From NCBI GenBank assembly GCA_002382445.1, contig DGAQ01000052.1:63919-127918 (forward strand): a DNA stretch of 64,000 nucleotides. Reading direction: 5' to 3'. Below are positions 43,713 to 53,397 of the stretch, in pieces. Source of the DNA: Porticoccaceae bacterium UBA4026. Lineage in GTDB: Bacteria > Pseudomonadota > Gammaproteobacteria > Pseudomonadales > Porticoccaceae. The notes beneath the pieces were generated by a model that did not search any database, was not told the DNA's origin, and saw only the letters and a list, made by a program, of their open reading frames with translations. Numbering within the stretch: position 1 is the stretch's first letter; each line of letters opens with the position of its first letter. The position numbers and the translations under genes were made by a program.

Positions 43713-45749
43713 TCAGTCCATAGGCTCATTGGTGAGTTGAAATCGGGTTAGCCAGTCTATCGTTTGACTATAAACTTCGCTGCTATCTGGTGGGCTTTCG
43801 GCGTTAATAACCTTTGGTCCTAGCATAAATTCAGGCGTAACCTCTCGGCCTTGCCCGCTCTTCGAATAGGCAGTTTCACCGACCACTAAATACTCGGCAT
43901 GATAGGCAAAGGTATGATATTTGTCGTTTTCGTTTGGCACCAGTAAATTGCGTCCAAGATTAGGGTAATGGGCATTAGAGAGAGCAGCGTTGTATAGGGT
44001 TGGCATAAGATCCTTGTGAGAGGCTATCTGACTTAGATCAGGGTCTACATCGGGCCTGTAATCTTGAGGAAGATATAAATAGAAAGGTACGCTCAGTTCA
44101 TGTAAGCGCTCTGCTGGGTCATAGCTCATGCCACGAATAGCGTGATCTCCAGTTGCCGCGACAATAGTATTACTTTTAAGCCGGCTATTTTTTACCTCTG
44201 ATATAAACTGCCCTAGCTGATCGTTAGTGTACTGGAATGTATCTAGTGATTCTCTAGGCAGGTCTTGGAGCCTTGATACTAAGCTATCAACTGGCGGAGA
44301 TAAGGTTAAGTTATGATGTTTGGGTAATTGGTAGGGTGGATGATTAGTGACGGTTAATGTGACGATAAAGAGAGGTTTATCCTCTGCATTCTTAGCCAAT
44401 AACTGCTTAATAACCTCTTTAAATACAAATTTATCTTCCCCACCCCAGACGCTTGATTCCATTGCGGGGTAAAGTTCTCGCAGTTGGTGAGCGCCAACAA
44501 ACTGGTCGAAACCTTGAGTCTTTAAGTAGTCGCTACGATTTGATAGTCCTTCGAATCCCGAATAGACAAAAACTGTTCTGTAGCCTGCCTTTTTAAACAC
44601 AGTAGCCACAGAAGTTTGCAGAGGAGTGTGTTGATGGCTTGAGTAACTAATAGCGCTGTACTCAGTATTAACCAGCAGACTCATTAGTGATTTTTGAGTG
44701 TCATCATGTGCGGGTAAAAATCGGGTGAAATAATAATCTTCTTCTAAGTGTTGACGCATCTGGCCAGCAAGATCAGCGCCTTGGTTAAACGCAGGCAGCA
44801 ATAAAGCATTAGCCATACTTTCTATGAGATTAACCACCACATTTGGCGGATTCTCCTCTAAAAAGATAGACCTAGGTGTCCGGGTAAAAAACTGTGGGAA
44901 AAGAGCTTGGTCTGAGGGAGCTTCACCATAAAAAGTTGCAAACAGTTGGCGACCTTCAGAATCCAGAGCGGGAGTAATTATATTTGATAGCTGAAATTCC
45001 TTGTAGCCGTAGTAGAGAGCAACAATACCGTTAGGCACTATGTTATTTACGGCCGTTTCAGATGACACAACAAGGTGTCTTTGAGACAGAGGGAAGGTCG
45101 ATACTGTGCCTCGGCCGAGCAGCATTAGAAGTATTAACGGCAGCAGTATCGCCAGTGTGAAGAAGTGTATTTTCCTGATTTCCACAAAGCTTATAAATTC
45201 AATTATTTTCTCACCGACTTTTTGGTAGCTCCAAAGTATTAAAGCGCTCAGAGAGAGCCCGATCAGAAAACGCAAGCCAAAGGGATCCATGCTTATCACC
45301 GTAGGCCAAATTGCAGCTGCGCCATAGTTTAGACCATTGTAAGCAAAGCTATCGATAGGTCGATTAAAAAAACCGATGTAGCTAAAATTGATCATAGACC
45401 CAAAGACCGCTATCAACAAAATTGAACCGCCTAAATAACGATTTAGCAACCATGCAAGATGGGAAGCTAGAGCAGGCAGAGGGATGCAAAAAATACTCAA
45501 TAATAATCCTAAAAAATTGACCCGTATAAGGACAGCCAGATCAAAACGAAACCCAGTCAAGAGGGCTCGCCACAAATCATTATTATTGGCGATACCTTCA
45601 GGCCGAGGGTAAGCTGCCCAGGTGGCTAACCGCGCGGCTAAAAAGAGAACGGCACAGATTATAACTAGGCTAGAGAAAGACGCTAAGACTCTTAGGTAGA
45701 CAGCTGAATTTGATGTGGCGCTGAGATTGTTGGGGTTTACCTGTATCAT
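43713..45749 (-). CDS. LTA-synthase-like membrane sulfatase family protein
   Basis: About 678 residues. Five hydrophobic segments in the first 210 residues are followed by a periplasmic alkaline-phosphatase-like sulfatase domain. Visible site parts are VVVNLIESMANALL (metal Glu), HDDTQKSLMSLL (the nucleophile threonine region), IVTLTVTNHPPYQLP and VAATGDHAIRGM (metal Asp-His). The family makes lipoteichoic acid in Gram-positives and adds phosphoglycerol or phosphoethanolamine to envelope glycans in Gram-negatives. I prefer the ATG at 45749; a TTG at 45785 is alternative. It is convergent with the glycosyltransferase gene and divergent from waaA. Confidence 0.88.
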   Translation of the reverse strand: MIQVNPNNLSATSNSAVYLRVLASFSSLVIICAVLFLAARLATWAAYPRPEGIANNNDLWRALLTGFRFDLAVLIRVNFLGLLLSIFCIPLPALASHLAWLLNRYLGGSILLIAVFGSMINFSYIGFFNRPIDSFAYNGLNYGAAAIWPTVISMDPFGLRFLIGLSLSALILWSYQKVGEKIIEFISFVEIRKIHFFTLAILLPLILLMLLGRGTVSTFPLSQRHLVVSSETAVNNIVPNGIVALYYGYKEFQLSNIITPALDSEGRQLFATFYGEAPSDQALFPQFFTRTPRSIFLEENPPNVVVNLIESMANALLLPAFNQGADLAGQMRQHLEEDYYFTRFLPAHDDTQKSLMSLLVNTEYSAISYSSHQHTPLQTSVATVFKKAGYRTVFVYSGFEGLSNRSDYLKTQGFDQFVGAHQLRELYPAMESSVWGGEDKFVFKEVIKQLLAKNAEDKPLFIVTLTVTNHPPYQLPKHHNLTLSPPVDSLVSRLQDLPRESLDTFQYTNDQLGQFISEVKNSRLKSNTIVAATGDHAIRGMSYDPAERLHELSVPFYLYLPQDYRPDVDPDLSQIASHKDLMPTLYNAALSNAHYPNLGRNLLVPNENDKYHTFAYHAEYLVVGETAYSKSGQGREVTPEFMLGPKVINAESPPDSSEVYSQTIDWLTRFQLTNEPMD

Positions 45750-45977
45750 AAAATAGTCTTGGACCTGCTGGGTGATGATGAGCAAACCACAATTAAGGTG
45801 ATAAATAAATATTTTATCATGAAATCAAACCTATTGATTTTTTCGGCCGCAGAGTCCCTTATAAACATCCCTAATTCTCTATAGGATATCATTCGTTGTC
45901 GCCGAAAAATTCTGCTATGTTGCGGTAGTAATTTTAAAAGTAATAGTTTCCATTATTAAAGGTGGTTTAGATTCACT

Positions 45978-47246
45978 ATGCCTAGATTTTTATATTCAGC
46001 ACTTTTTTACTGTTTACTGCCGGTCATATGCCTGCGGTTGATGTGGCGTGCGGTTAGATCGCCAAACTATGCCAAACGCTGGGGGGAACGATTTGGGTTT
46101 GTGGGTCATTCAGATTCGGACAAAGAAATTATTTGGTTGCATGCGGTCTCGGTGGGTGAAACCCTAGCAGCAGTGACATTGGTTAAAGCCCTCCAAGAAA
46201 AATACCCCGCTCATCGGCTGATGGTGACCTGTATGACGCCAACCGGATCAGAGCGTATTTTGGCAGCTTTTGGCGGTTCTGTGGAGCATAGTTATGCGCC
46301 TTATGATATGCCAGATGCGGTAGCTAGATTTTTAGCCAGGGTACGACCAAAATTGTTAATTATTATGGAAACTGAACTGTGGCCAAATACTATTGCGGCC
46401 TGCACTAAGCGTAATATCCCAGTTATTCTGGTAAATGGACGATTATCTGACAAATCGGCCCGGGCTTATCAGCGCATTAATTGCTTGGTCCGACCAATGT
46501 TGAACGGGCTCCATACTGTGGCGGCAAAGCATAAAGACGATGCCCAACGCTTTCAGAGCCTCGGATTGTCAGAGACGGCGGTAATGGTGACGGGGAATAT
46601 TAAGTTTGATTTAAACATAGATCCGGCATTAAAGGCCGCGGTGGAGCGACTATCTAAAGACTGGCGTGGGACTACCCAGAGAAGAGTTTTTTTAGCGGCT
46701 AGTACACATAAAGGTGAAGACGAAATAATCTTGGCGGCCTTTGCTAAAATAAAGACACAACTAGATTCTGTACTACTAGTCCTAGTTCCGCGCCACCCAG
46801 AACGCTTTAATCAGGTTGCTGAACTATGTCATTCAGCAGGCTTTAGCCTGGTGAGACGAAGCGCGAATACGTCGGTAGGTACTGCTGACATCTTGCTTGG
46901 CGATAGCATGGGTGAGTTAATGACTTTCTTTGGTGCCTGCGATTTAGCTTTTGTTGGTGGAAGTTTAGTGCCAACCGGTGGGCATAACATGATTGAGGCC
47001 GCAGCTTGGGGAACCCCAGTATTAACGGGACCGCACCTGTTTAATTTTAGCGAGGTAGCTCAATTACTAATCGAGGCTGGAGGTATGAAAGTCTGTCAGG
47101 ATTTCGATGATCTGGCCGACCAATGTACCCTCTTACTGCAAGACGAGCCGCAAAGAACTGAGATGGGCGATGCAGCGCGCCGCGTGGCCGAAGCTAATCG
47201 TGGCGCCCTTGATAGGTTACTTGCAGTAATTACTCAAATTATTTAG
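45978..47246 (+). CDS. waaA: 3-deoxy-D-manno-octulosonic acid (Kdo) transferase
   Basis: A 422-residue GT-B enzyme that adds Kdo to lipid A precursors. It has an N-terminal hydrophobic segment (LYSALFYCLLPVICLRL) for membrane docking. WLHAVSVGETLAA carries the catalytic Glu of the family, METELWPN follows, and the C-terminal donor site has LVPRHPERF, DSMGELMTFFGACDLAFVGGSL and GHNMIEAAAWG. It marks the organism as LPS-producing. Its end overlaps the end of the opposite tolC gene by eight bases. Confidence 0.96.
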   Translation: MPRFLYSALFYCLLPVICLRLMWRAVRSPNYAKRWGERFGFVGHSDSDKEIIWLHAVSVGETLAAVTLVKALQEKYPAHRLMVTCMTPTGSERILAAFGGSVEHSYAPYDMPDAVARFLARVRPKLLIIMETELWPNTIAACTKRNIPVILVNGRLSDKSARAYQRINCLVRPMLNGLHTVAAKHKDDAQRFQSLGLSETAVMVTGNIKFDLNIDPALKAAVERLSKDWRGTTQRRVFLAASTHKGEDEIILAAFAKIKTQLDSVLLVLVPRHPERFNQVAELCHSAGFSLVRRSANTSVGTADILLGDSMGELMTFFGACDLAFVGGSLVPTGGHNMIEAAAWGTPVLTGPHLFNFSEVAQLLIEAGGMKVCQDFDDLADQCTLLLQDEPQRTEMGDAARRVAEANRGALDRLLAVITQII

Positions 47247-48636
47247 TCACCGCTAAACTTGGATCTAACCAGGCATTGAGCTGATAAATATCATCTGGAG
47301 ACAACTGCCCCGCGACTTCTTTTAAGTTCATCATGGCGAAAATATAGTCATATCGTGCATTGGCATAGTTACGCTTGGCTTGGAATACGGAGCGCTGAGC
47401 GGCGAGCACATCAACAATGTTGCGAGTACCCACTTCGTATCCAGCCTGGGTGGCTCCCAGCGCACTGTCTGCTGAGGTAATGGCTTGCTTACGTGCTTTA
47501 ACACGCGCCGCATTGGTAATGACGAGCTGATGCCGGCTGCGGGCGGTTTGCACAGTATTGCGCTTTGCCACTTCGAAGTTTTCGCTCGAGGCAATTGCAC
47601 GTTGTTTCGCCTGCCTTCTGCCGGCACTGATGCCGCTAGCCCAGATTGGCATACTCATCGAAATACCAAAACTATGTCCATCACTCAAGGATGAGATTTC
47701 AGAACTACTTTCTGAAGGGAGATAGCTAAATTGAGTTCCATCTTGATCTGAGTCTGAATAACGAGCATTAGCAGTAATCTTTGGGAACAGTTGTGCCGTA
47801 GCCGCCTTGGCCTCGTTATAAGAGGCATCTTTACCCAGTTCTGAAACTTTCAATTGATAATTATTATTGAGTGAAAAGCTCACCCAATCCTGACTATCAA
47901 GAGGCTCCGGATTAATCGCCATAAAATCATCTTTCAAACCTGATAGAACAAGGTGATTTTCCCCGGTGAGCACTTGTAACGCGTCAAAGGCGATATTCAC
48001 CGCACCACGTGCTTCAAGGCTGTTGACCAAGGCATCATCAAATACAGCTTGGGCTTCATGCACATCTGTCACGGGCAGCAGACCCACTTCAAAACGCTCT
48101 CTGGTTTGCTCGAGCTGTCGTTGAATAGCCCGCTGTTCCGCCTTGCGGGTCTCATTGTTGTCATAGGCACGCAGTGCTCCTAGATAGGCGCTGCTGACCC
48201 TTAAGATTAACATCTGCTGCTCGGCGGCAAACTGCGCTGCCGCACTCTTACTGAGGGCCTTGCCACGCTGAAATTGATACCAGGCGGGCATGTCAAAGAT
48301 GGCTTGCGTTAGTGAAACGCTGTAGCTCGTTGAGTTAGTATCTGAAAAGCTTTTACTGACAAAGGGATCAGCCGAAATAAATGAATAGATTTGAGATGAT
48401 TCACTGTCTCTCTCAGCTTGGGTGAAGTCAGCAGATGCTGAAATAACCGGCAACAGATAAGCGCGGCCAATATTTTTAGTTTCTCGGCCTACTTGGAAAT
48501 TAGCTCTTGCAGCTCGCAAGGTGGGGTCGCTCTGCAGCGCTAACTCATAGATATCTTTTAAGGAATCCGCCGAACTGCCCTGCGCGACTAAGAGGATAGT
48601 ACAAAGTGCTATAAATCCCTGTTTTACCTTCAACAT
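47239..48636 (-). CDS. tolC: TolC family outer-membrane channel
   Basis: A 465-residue exported protein with signal peptide LKVKQGFIALCTILLVAQGSSA. Two tandem TolC repeats are visible, each starting SLKDIYELALQSDPTLRAAR or similar and ending in helices such as TRERFEVGLLPVTDVHEAQA and QAGYEVGTRNIVDVLAAQRS, the usual duplicated pattern. It forms the outer-membrane exit duct for type I secretion and RND/MFS pumps. No C-terminal disordered extension is present. It is divergent from nudF, the same arrangement as in E. coli. Confidence 0.94.
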   Translation of the reverse strand: MLKVKQGFIALCTILLVAQGSSADSLKDIYELALQSDPTLRAARANFQVGRETKNIGRAYLLPVISASADFTQAERDSESSQIYSFISADPFVSKSFSDTNSTSYSVSLTQAIFDMPAWYQFQRGKALSKSAAAQFAAEQQMLILRVSSAYLGALRAYDNNETRKAEQRAIQRQLEQTRERFEVGLLPVTDVHEAQAVFDDALVNSLEARGAVNIAFDALQVLTGENHLVLSGLKDDFMAINPEPLDSQDWVSFSLNNNYQLKVSELGKDASYNEAKAATAQLFPKITANARYSDSDQDGTQFSYLPSESSSEISSLSDGHSFGISMSMPIWASGISAGRRQAKQRAIASSENFEVAKRNTVQTARSRHQLVITNAARVKARKQAITSADSALGATQAGYEVGTRNIVDVLAAQRSVFQAKRNYANARYDYIFAMMNLKEVAGQLSPDDIYQLNAWLDPSLAVTK

Positions 48637-48896
48637 ACAAACTCCATGATAGATTTCAGTGTGGTCGCTTAAAGTGATCAGTTTAGCAGACTTGTCTTCG
48701 TTATAGTTATTAGCGATTTCCCTAGACTAAGACGTTATCACCGACAATTTTAGATTCAAAATGGTTACAAAAAAGCGGTTAAATAGGACTCAACGATTCT
48801 TCATACTGCTTGGTGAAGATATAATTCAATCGGTGGTCCCAAGGATTTTATTTTAAAGTACTATATGAACTCATTAATACGAATGAAGATCCCAGA

Positions 48897-49499
48897 ATGG
48901 CCAAAAAACATCATTTTTGTCGATCAGACTTTCTTCTTGAGTCTTCCGAAACGGTATTCCAAGGTTTTTTTAGGGTTGCAGCGCTGAAGATAAGTCATCG
49001 CCTATTTAATGGGGGGTGGAGCCCTCCGATAACACGGGAATTGTTTCAGCGCGGCGAGGCGGTGGGGGTACTCTTATATGATCCAAAACACCAATTAGTT
49101 GGATTGGTGGAGCAATTTCGAGTTGGAGCCATTAATGATGAGAATGGGCCTTGGCAATATGAGGTGGTAGCCGGAATGATCGAACCTGGGGAAACACCTG
49201 TTTCAGTCGCCCATCGAGAGCTACTTGAAGAGGCGGGACTAGCCGTCGATAAATTGGTGCCTATTTGTAATTATTTGGTGAGTGCTGGCGGCACCGATGA
49301 GAAAATGCACCTGTTTTGTGGATTGATCGATCTTAAAGGAAAGCAAGGAATTTTTGGTCTTGAAAGCGAAAACGAAGATATTTTGCTGCATGTCTGGCCT
49401 TACAATGAAACATTGCAAGCTCAAACCGAAGGGTTGCTAAATAGCGCCGCCGTGACGATCTCATTACTGTGGCTCCAGCAGCACCATAAAAATTTGTGA
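48897..49499 (+). CDS. nudF: ADP-ribose pyrophosphatase (NudF)
   Basis: A 200-residue Nudix hydrolase. The Nudix box GMIEPGETPVSVAHRELLEE, then AGL, is complete, and AGGTDEKMHLFCG downstream is the ADP-ribose specificity segment. RELFQRGEAVGVLLYDP is the family N-terminal strand. It splits ADP-ribose to AMP and ribose 5-phosphate. The nudF-yqiB-cpdA-yqiA-parE order is the E. coli order. The gap to yqiB is 79 bases, so an internal promoter is possible. Confidence 0.95.
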   Translation: MAKKHHFCRSDFLLESSETVFQGFFRVAALKISHRLFNGGWSPPITRELFQRGEAVGVLLYDPKHQLVGLVEQFRVGAINDENGPWQYEVVAGMIEPGETPVSVAHRELLEEAGLAVDKLVPICNYLVSAGGTDEKMHLFCGLIDLKGKQGIFGLESENEDILLHVWPYNETLQAQTEGLLNSAAVTISLLWLQQHHKNL

Positions 49500-49578
49500 A
49501 ATAGTCAGCAGATTAGAGGTTAAGATAAGGCTATAGTTTAATATATCGTAGTTAAGAAGGATTAAAGGAAGGGAACAG

Positions 49579-50019
49579 GTGACAGATTTTGAAAACCGAA
49601 AACGACATCTCGATTTGACAGGATTGCATGAGGAGTGCGAGCGCAACTATCGACGGATACAGAAAATTGCCATAGATTCAAGGCAGGTTGGTTCTAAGGT
49701 GAAGCTTTATTATCAGGAGCGGTCAACAGCTGGATTATCTATTGAGGTGATTGAGGTGGCAAAGTACACCACTACTTTGAATATTATTACCGAGCAGGCA
49801 GGACCGTACTGGATGCCTAAAATTGAGGTAAAGGCACATTTGTATCGAGATGCAAAAATGGTTGAGGTCATTGAGTGGTGTTCAGATCGAACGATTCCCT
49901 GGGCTCTAACTGAGACAGCGGGACTACAGGCTAGAGATGAAAAGTGGCAGTGGAACATTTTTTTAGGTGAGGTGTTATCTTATGGTTTGCATCACGGTGT
50001 TGTGGTTATGGAAGCCTAG
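49579..50019 (+). CDS. yqiB: DUF1249 family protein YqiB
   Basis: A 146-residue soluble protein with the DUF1249 pattern: LTGLHEECERNYRRIQKI near the start and MPKIEVKAHLYRDAKMVEV in the middle, ending ALTETAGLQARDEKWQWNIFLGEVLSYGLHHG. It starts with GTG at 49579 after GGAAGGGAACAG. Its function is unknown; it is always found with cpdA and nudF. cpdA follows within a few bases. Confidence 0.92.
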   Translation: MTDFENRKRHLDLTGLHEECERNYRRIQKIAIDSRQVGSKVKLYYQERSTAGLSIEVIEVAKYTTTLNIITEQAGPYWMPKIEVKAHLYRDAKMVEVIEWCSDRTIPWALTETAGLQARDEKWQWNIFLGEVLSYGLHHGVVVMEA

Positions 50020-50024
50020 CCTTG

Positions 50025-50810
50025 ATGGACTGTCTTCAAATAACTCAAATAACTGACCTCCACTTGGGAGCAGAGGCAAACGCGAACTTTGCCGGCGTCA
50101 ACACCCTAGACAGTTTTAAAGCGGTTCTTAAGGCCCTTGATGCTCAGGGGCGAGGAGATGATCTACTATTACTGTCCGGCGATCTATCGGCTGAGCCGAG
50201 TGCAGAGACGTACCTTCTGCTCAATCAGGTATTAAAAGAAAATCACAAGCGGGTAATTTGGTTACCCGGTAACCATGACGACTTTGAGCTGATGCGAGCG
50301 GGTCTGATTAATTATCCTCCAAGCCCTGTTACTGAGTTGGGTAATTGGGGGATCTTAACCCTAGATAGCTCTCAGCCGGGCACGCCGATTGGTCATATTG
50401 CTGATGAGCAATTACAGCAGGTGAAGATGGGACTTGAGAAACTTGCAGGTAAAGCCGTTTTAATTGCAATGCACCACAGCCCTGTTGAGGTTGGTTGTCG
50501 TTGGTTGGATGCACAAAAAATTGAAAACGCGGGCGACCTCTATGACCTTCTCATACAGCACGGCAATGTAAAGGCGGTATTAACAGGTCATGTGCACCAG
50601 CAGTTTGACGGGAAATGGGGTGACTTAGCTCTTCATACCACACCATCCAGTTGTATTCAGTTTAAACAGAATAGCGATGATTTTGCCCTGTCAGGCGAAC
50701 CTCCAGGTTATCGTTGGCTCGATTTGATGGCCGATGGGCTGATTGTAACTGGCGTCGAATTTATTGATGGCTTTGATCAGAGTCCCGATGTGCAAAATAC
50801 TGGATCCTAA
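50025..50810 (+). CDS. cpdA: 3',5'-cyclic-AMP phosphodiesterase CpdA
   Basis: A 261-residue binuclear metallophosphoesterase. Metal ligands run in order: ITDLHLG, LSGDLSAEP, LPGNHDDFE, AMHHSPV and LTGHVHQQ. All five motifs are intact. It lowers cAMP levels. The ATG at 50025 is chosen; a TTG three bases earlier is also in frame. It lies five bases after yqiB and 69 before yqiA, in the E. coli gene order. Confidence 0.94.
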   Translation: MDCLQITQITDLHLGAEANANFAGVNTLDSFKAVLKALDAQGRGDDLLLLSGDLSAEPSAETYLLLNQVLKENHKRVIWLPGNHDDFELMRAGLINYPPSPVTELGNWGILTLDSSQPGTPIGHIADEQLQQVKMGLEKLAGKAVLIAMHHSPVEVGCRWLDAQKIENAGDLYDLLIQHGNVKAVLTGHVHQQFDGKWGDLALHTTPSSCIQFKQNSDDFALSGEPPGYRWLDLMADGLIVTGVEFIDGFDQSPDVQNTGS

Positions 50811-50879
50811 TGCCAAAACATTCAACGACTTTCTCAGATCTTTGGCTATAATGCTGCTTGATTTTAAGGTTAGTCCTCT

Positions 50880-51467
50880 ATGTCAGTACTGCTCTATCTG
50901 CACGGGTTTAATGGCTCGCCTCAATCGAAAAAAGCTATTCAGACACAACAATGGCTAGCCCTAAATGCCCCTGAGATTAGATTTCTTTGCCCCTCATTGC
51001 CACCCTTTGCCATCGCCACGTTAAAAATGCTTCAATCAATAGTAGAAGACCATTTGTCTGAGCCGGTCTTTGTTGTCGGAAGCTCTATGGGCGGTTTTTT
51101 TGCTACCTGTTTGATAGAGCAATACAATTTGCGAGGCGTGTTGATTAATCCAGCGGTTAGTCCAGCTCGCGGCCTAGACCAATGGTTGGGCGAAAATGCT
51201 AACTATGTAACGGGTGAAAAATGGGTGTTTGAGAAAAATCATGTTGAAGAGTTCCGGCAAATAGATCCCAGCCACCTGAGCCATCTGGAAAATTATTTGG
51301 TGTTGTTACAAACTGGTGATGAAGTACTTGATTGCCGAGATGCTCAGGCCCGTTATACTGGAGCAAAAATAATTCTCGAACAGGGTGGCGACCACGGCTT
51401 TATAGATTATGATCAGCATCTGGCAGTTATTCACCAGTTCTTGATTTCAGATTCAACCATAAACTAA
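50880..51467 (+). CDS. yqiA: Esterase YqiA
   Basis: A 195-residue alpha/beta hydrolase starting MSVLLYLHGFNGSPQSKKA. The nucleophile elbow is GSSMGGFFA, the acid lies in LQTGDEVLD and the His in GGDHGFIDY, so the Ser-Asp-His triad is complete. It is an esterase with activity on short acyl and palmitoyl-CoA esters in E. coli. parE follows after 13 bases. Confidence 0.93.
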   Translation: MSVLLYLHGFNGSPQSKKAIQTQQWLALNAPEIRFLCPSLPPFAIATLKMLQSIVEDHLSEPVFVVGSSMGGFFATCLIEQYNLRGVLINPAVSPARGLDQWLGENANYVTGEKWVFEKNHVEEFRQIDPSHLSHLENYLVLLQTGDEVLDCRDAQARYTGAKIILEQGGDHGFIDYDQHLAVIHQFLISDSTIN

Positions 51468-51480
51468 CAATAAGAGTGCC

Positions 51481-53373
51481 ATGAGCGACTACAACGCAAA
51501 AGACATCGAAGTTCTTACCGGCTTAGATCCCGTTCGGAAACGTCCGGGCATGTACACCGACACTACTCGTCCAAACCATCTAGCCCAAGAGGTTGTCGAC
51601 AACAGTGTCGACGAGGCGTTGGCTGGGCATGCTAGCCGTGTAGAGGTCACCCTGCATAGAGATGGGTCTCTGTCAGTCTGTGATGATGGTCGAGGCATGC
51701 CAGTGGATATTCATCCAGAGCAGGGTGTTCCTGGGGTTGAAGTCATTCTTTCAACCTTGCATGCTGGAGGCAAATTTTCCAATGATAACTACCAGTTTTC
51801 AGGGGGATTGCATGGCGTAGGCGTATCTGTTGTTAATGCACTGTCAAATACCTTAGAGGTCACGGTCAAGCGTGATGGAAAGGTACATCAAATGATGTTT
51901 GCCAACGGTTATAAAACCTCAGATTTGAAGGTTATTGATACCTGTGGGCAACGCAATACTGGCACCATTTTACGCTTTTGGCCCAATGCAGTTTACTTTG
52001 ACACGATCAAATTCTCAGTCTCACGGTTGCGTCATGTGCTTCGCGCTAAGGCAGTTCTTTGCGGTGGTTTGACCGTAAGCTTCCACGATGAGAATACTAA
52101 TGACAGCGAAGAGTGGTATTACCAAGATGGTCTAAAAGATTATTTGGCGGGTGCCTTACAGGGTTGGGAGGTGCTGCCTGCAGAGCCGTTTATCGGTGCC
52201 TTTGCGGCGCAAAACGAAGCGGTAGATTGGGCTGTTCAATGGTTGCCAGAGGGCGGCGAGTTAGTTCAAGAAAGTTATGTTAATCTAATTCCTACTCCCC
52301 AAGGGGGAACTCACGTTAATGGTATGCGCACTGGGCTATTGGAAGCCATGCGCGAGTTCTGCGAGTTTAGAAACTTGCTGCCTAGGGGCATTAAATTAGC
52401 ACCCGATGATATTTGGGACCGTTGCAGTTTTGTGCTTTCCTCCAAACTGGCGGATCCACAGTTTTCCGGTCAGACGAAGGACCGGCTCTCCTCTCGTGAA
52501 GTGGCGGCTTTTACTTCCGGCGTGGTTAAAGACGCTTTTAGCCTATGGTTAAACCAGCATACTGACGACGCTGAGAAACTTGCTGACCTTTGTATTTTCG
52601 CTGCACAGCGACGCATGCGCGCCAGTAAAAAAGTAGTGCGTAAAAAGATTACTCAAGGGCCAGCGCTACCTGGTAAGTTAGCTGACTGTTCTAGTGGCGA
52701 ACCAGAGCGCTGCGAACTGTTTCTCGTTGAAGGAGATTCCGCTGGTGGTTCCGCGAAACAAGCGCGTAGTCGCGAAAATCAAGCGATCATGCCGTTGCGA
52801 GGGAAAATTTTAAACACTTGGGAAATCGATTCTCAGGAGATTCTCGGTTCTCAGGAGGTCCATGACATTTCGGTGGCGCTGGGGGTGGATCCCGCGTCAG
52901 AGGATATAAGCTCCTTGCGATATCACAAGGTGTGTATTTTGGCCGATGCCGATTCGGATGGGTTACATATTGCCACCCTCCTCTGCGCCCTTTTCGTTCG
53001 ACATTTTAGACCCTTAGTCAGCCAAGGCCATATTTATGTGGCCATGCCACCCCTGTTTAGGATTGATGTCGGTAAGGACGTCTACTATGCGTTGGACGAG
53101 TCTGAGAAGCAGGGTATTCTTGACCGGATCCAGGCTGAGAAAAAGCGTGGGAAGGTGAATGTGCAGCGCTTCAAAGGTCTAGGTGAGATGAATCCGCTGC
53201 AATTGCGAGAAACAACCATGGATCCAGACACTAGGCGATTAGTCCAACTAACCTTAGAGCACGGCGATAATACGAATAGTGTTTTGGATATGCTACTGTC
53301 GAAAAAACGTGCGCCAGATCGACGTAGTTGGTTGGAAGAAAAGGGTAATTTGGCGAATAATAGTGATCTTTAA
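51481..53373 (+). CDS. parE: DNA topoisomerase IV subunit B
   Basis: A 630-residue GHKL ATPase subunit. ATP-binding motifs are QEVVDNSVDEALAG, DDGRGMPVDIHPE and GGLHGVGVSVVNA, with the QTKDRLSSRE transducer lysine. The TOPRIM part has LFLVEGDSAGGSAKQARS and ILADADSDGLHIATLL. It pairs with ParC, encoded next, to decatenate daughter chromosomes. Its length and the LRGKILNTWE motif distinguish it from GyrB (about 800 residues). Confidence 0.97.
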   Translation: MSDYNAKDIEVLTGLDPVRKRPGMYTDTTRPNHLAQEVVDNSVDEALAGHASRVEVTLHRDGSLSVCDDGRGMPVDIHPEQGVPGVEVILSTLHAGGKFSNDNYQFSGGLHGVGVSVVNALSNTLEVTVKRDGKVHQMMFANGYKTSDLKVIDTCGQRNTGTILRFWPNAVYFDTIKFSVSRLRHVLRAKAVLCGGLTVSFHDENTNDSEEWYYQDGLKDYLAGALQGWEVLPAEPFIGAFAAQNEAVDWAVQWLPEGGELVQESYVNLIPTPQGGTHVNGMRTGLLEAMREFCEFRNLLPRGIKLAPDDIWDRCSFVLSSKLADPQFSGQTKDRLSSREVAAFTSGVVKDAFSLWLNQHTDDAEKLADLCIFAAQRRMRASKKVVRKKITQGPALPGKLADCSSGEPERCELFLVEGDSAGGSAKQARSRENQAIMPLRGKILNTWEIDSQEILGSQEVHDISVALGVDPASEDISSLRYHKVCILADADSDGLHIATLLCALFVRHFRPLVSQGHIYVAMPPLFRIDVGKDVYYALDESEKQGILDRIQAEKKRGKVNVQRFKGLGEMNPLQLRETTMDPDTRRLVQLTLEHGDNTNSVLDMLLSKKRAPDRRSWLEEKGNLANNSDL

Positions 53374-53397
53374 ACTTTCTATAATACGGGAAAAACG

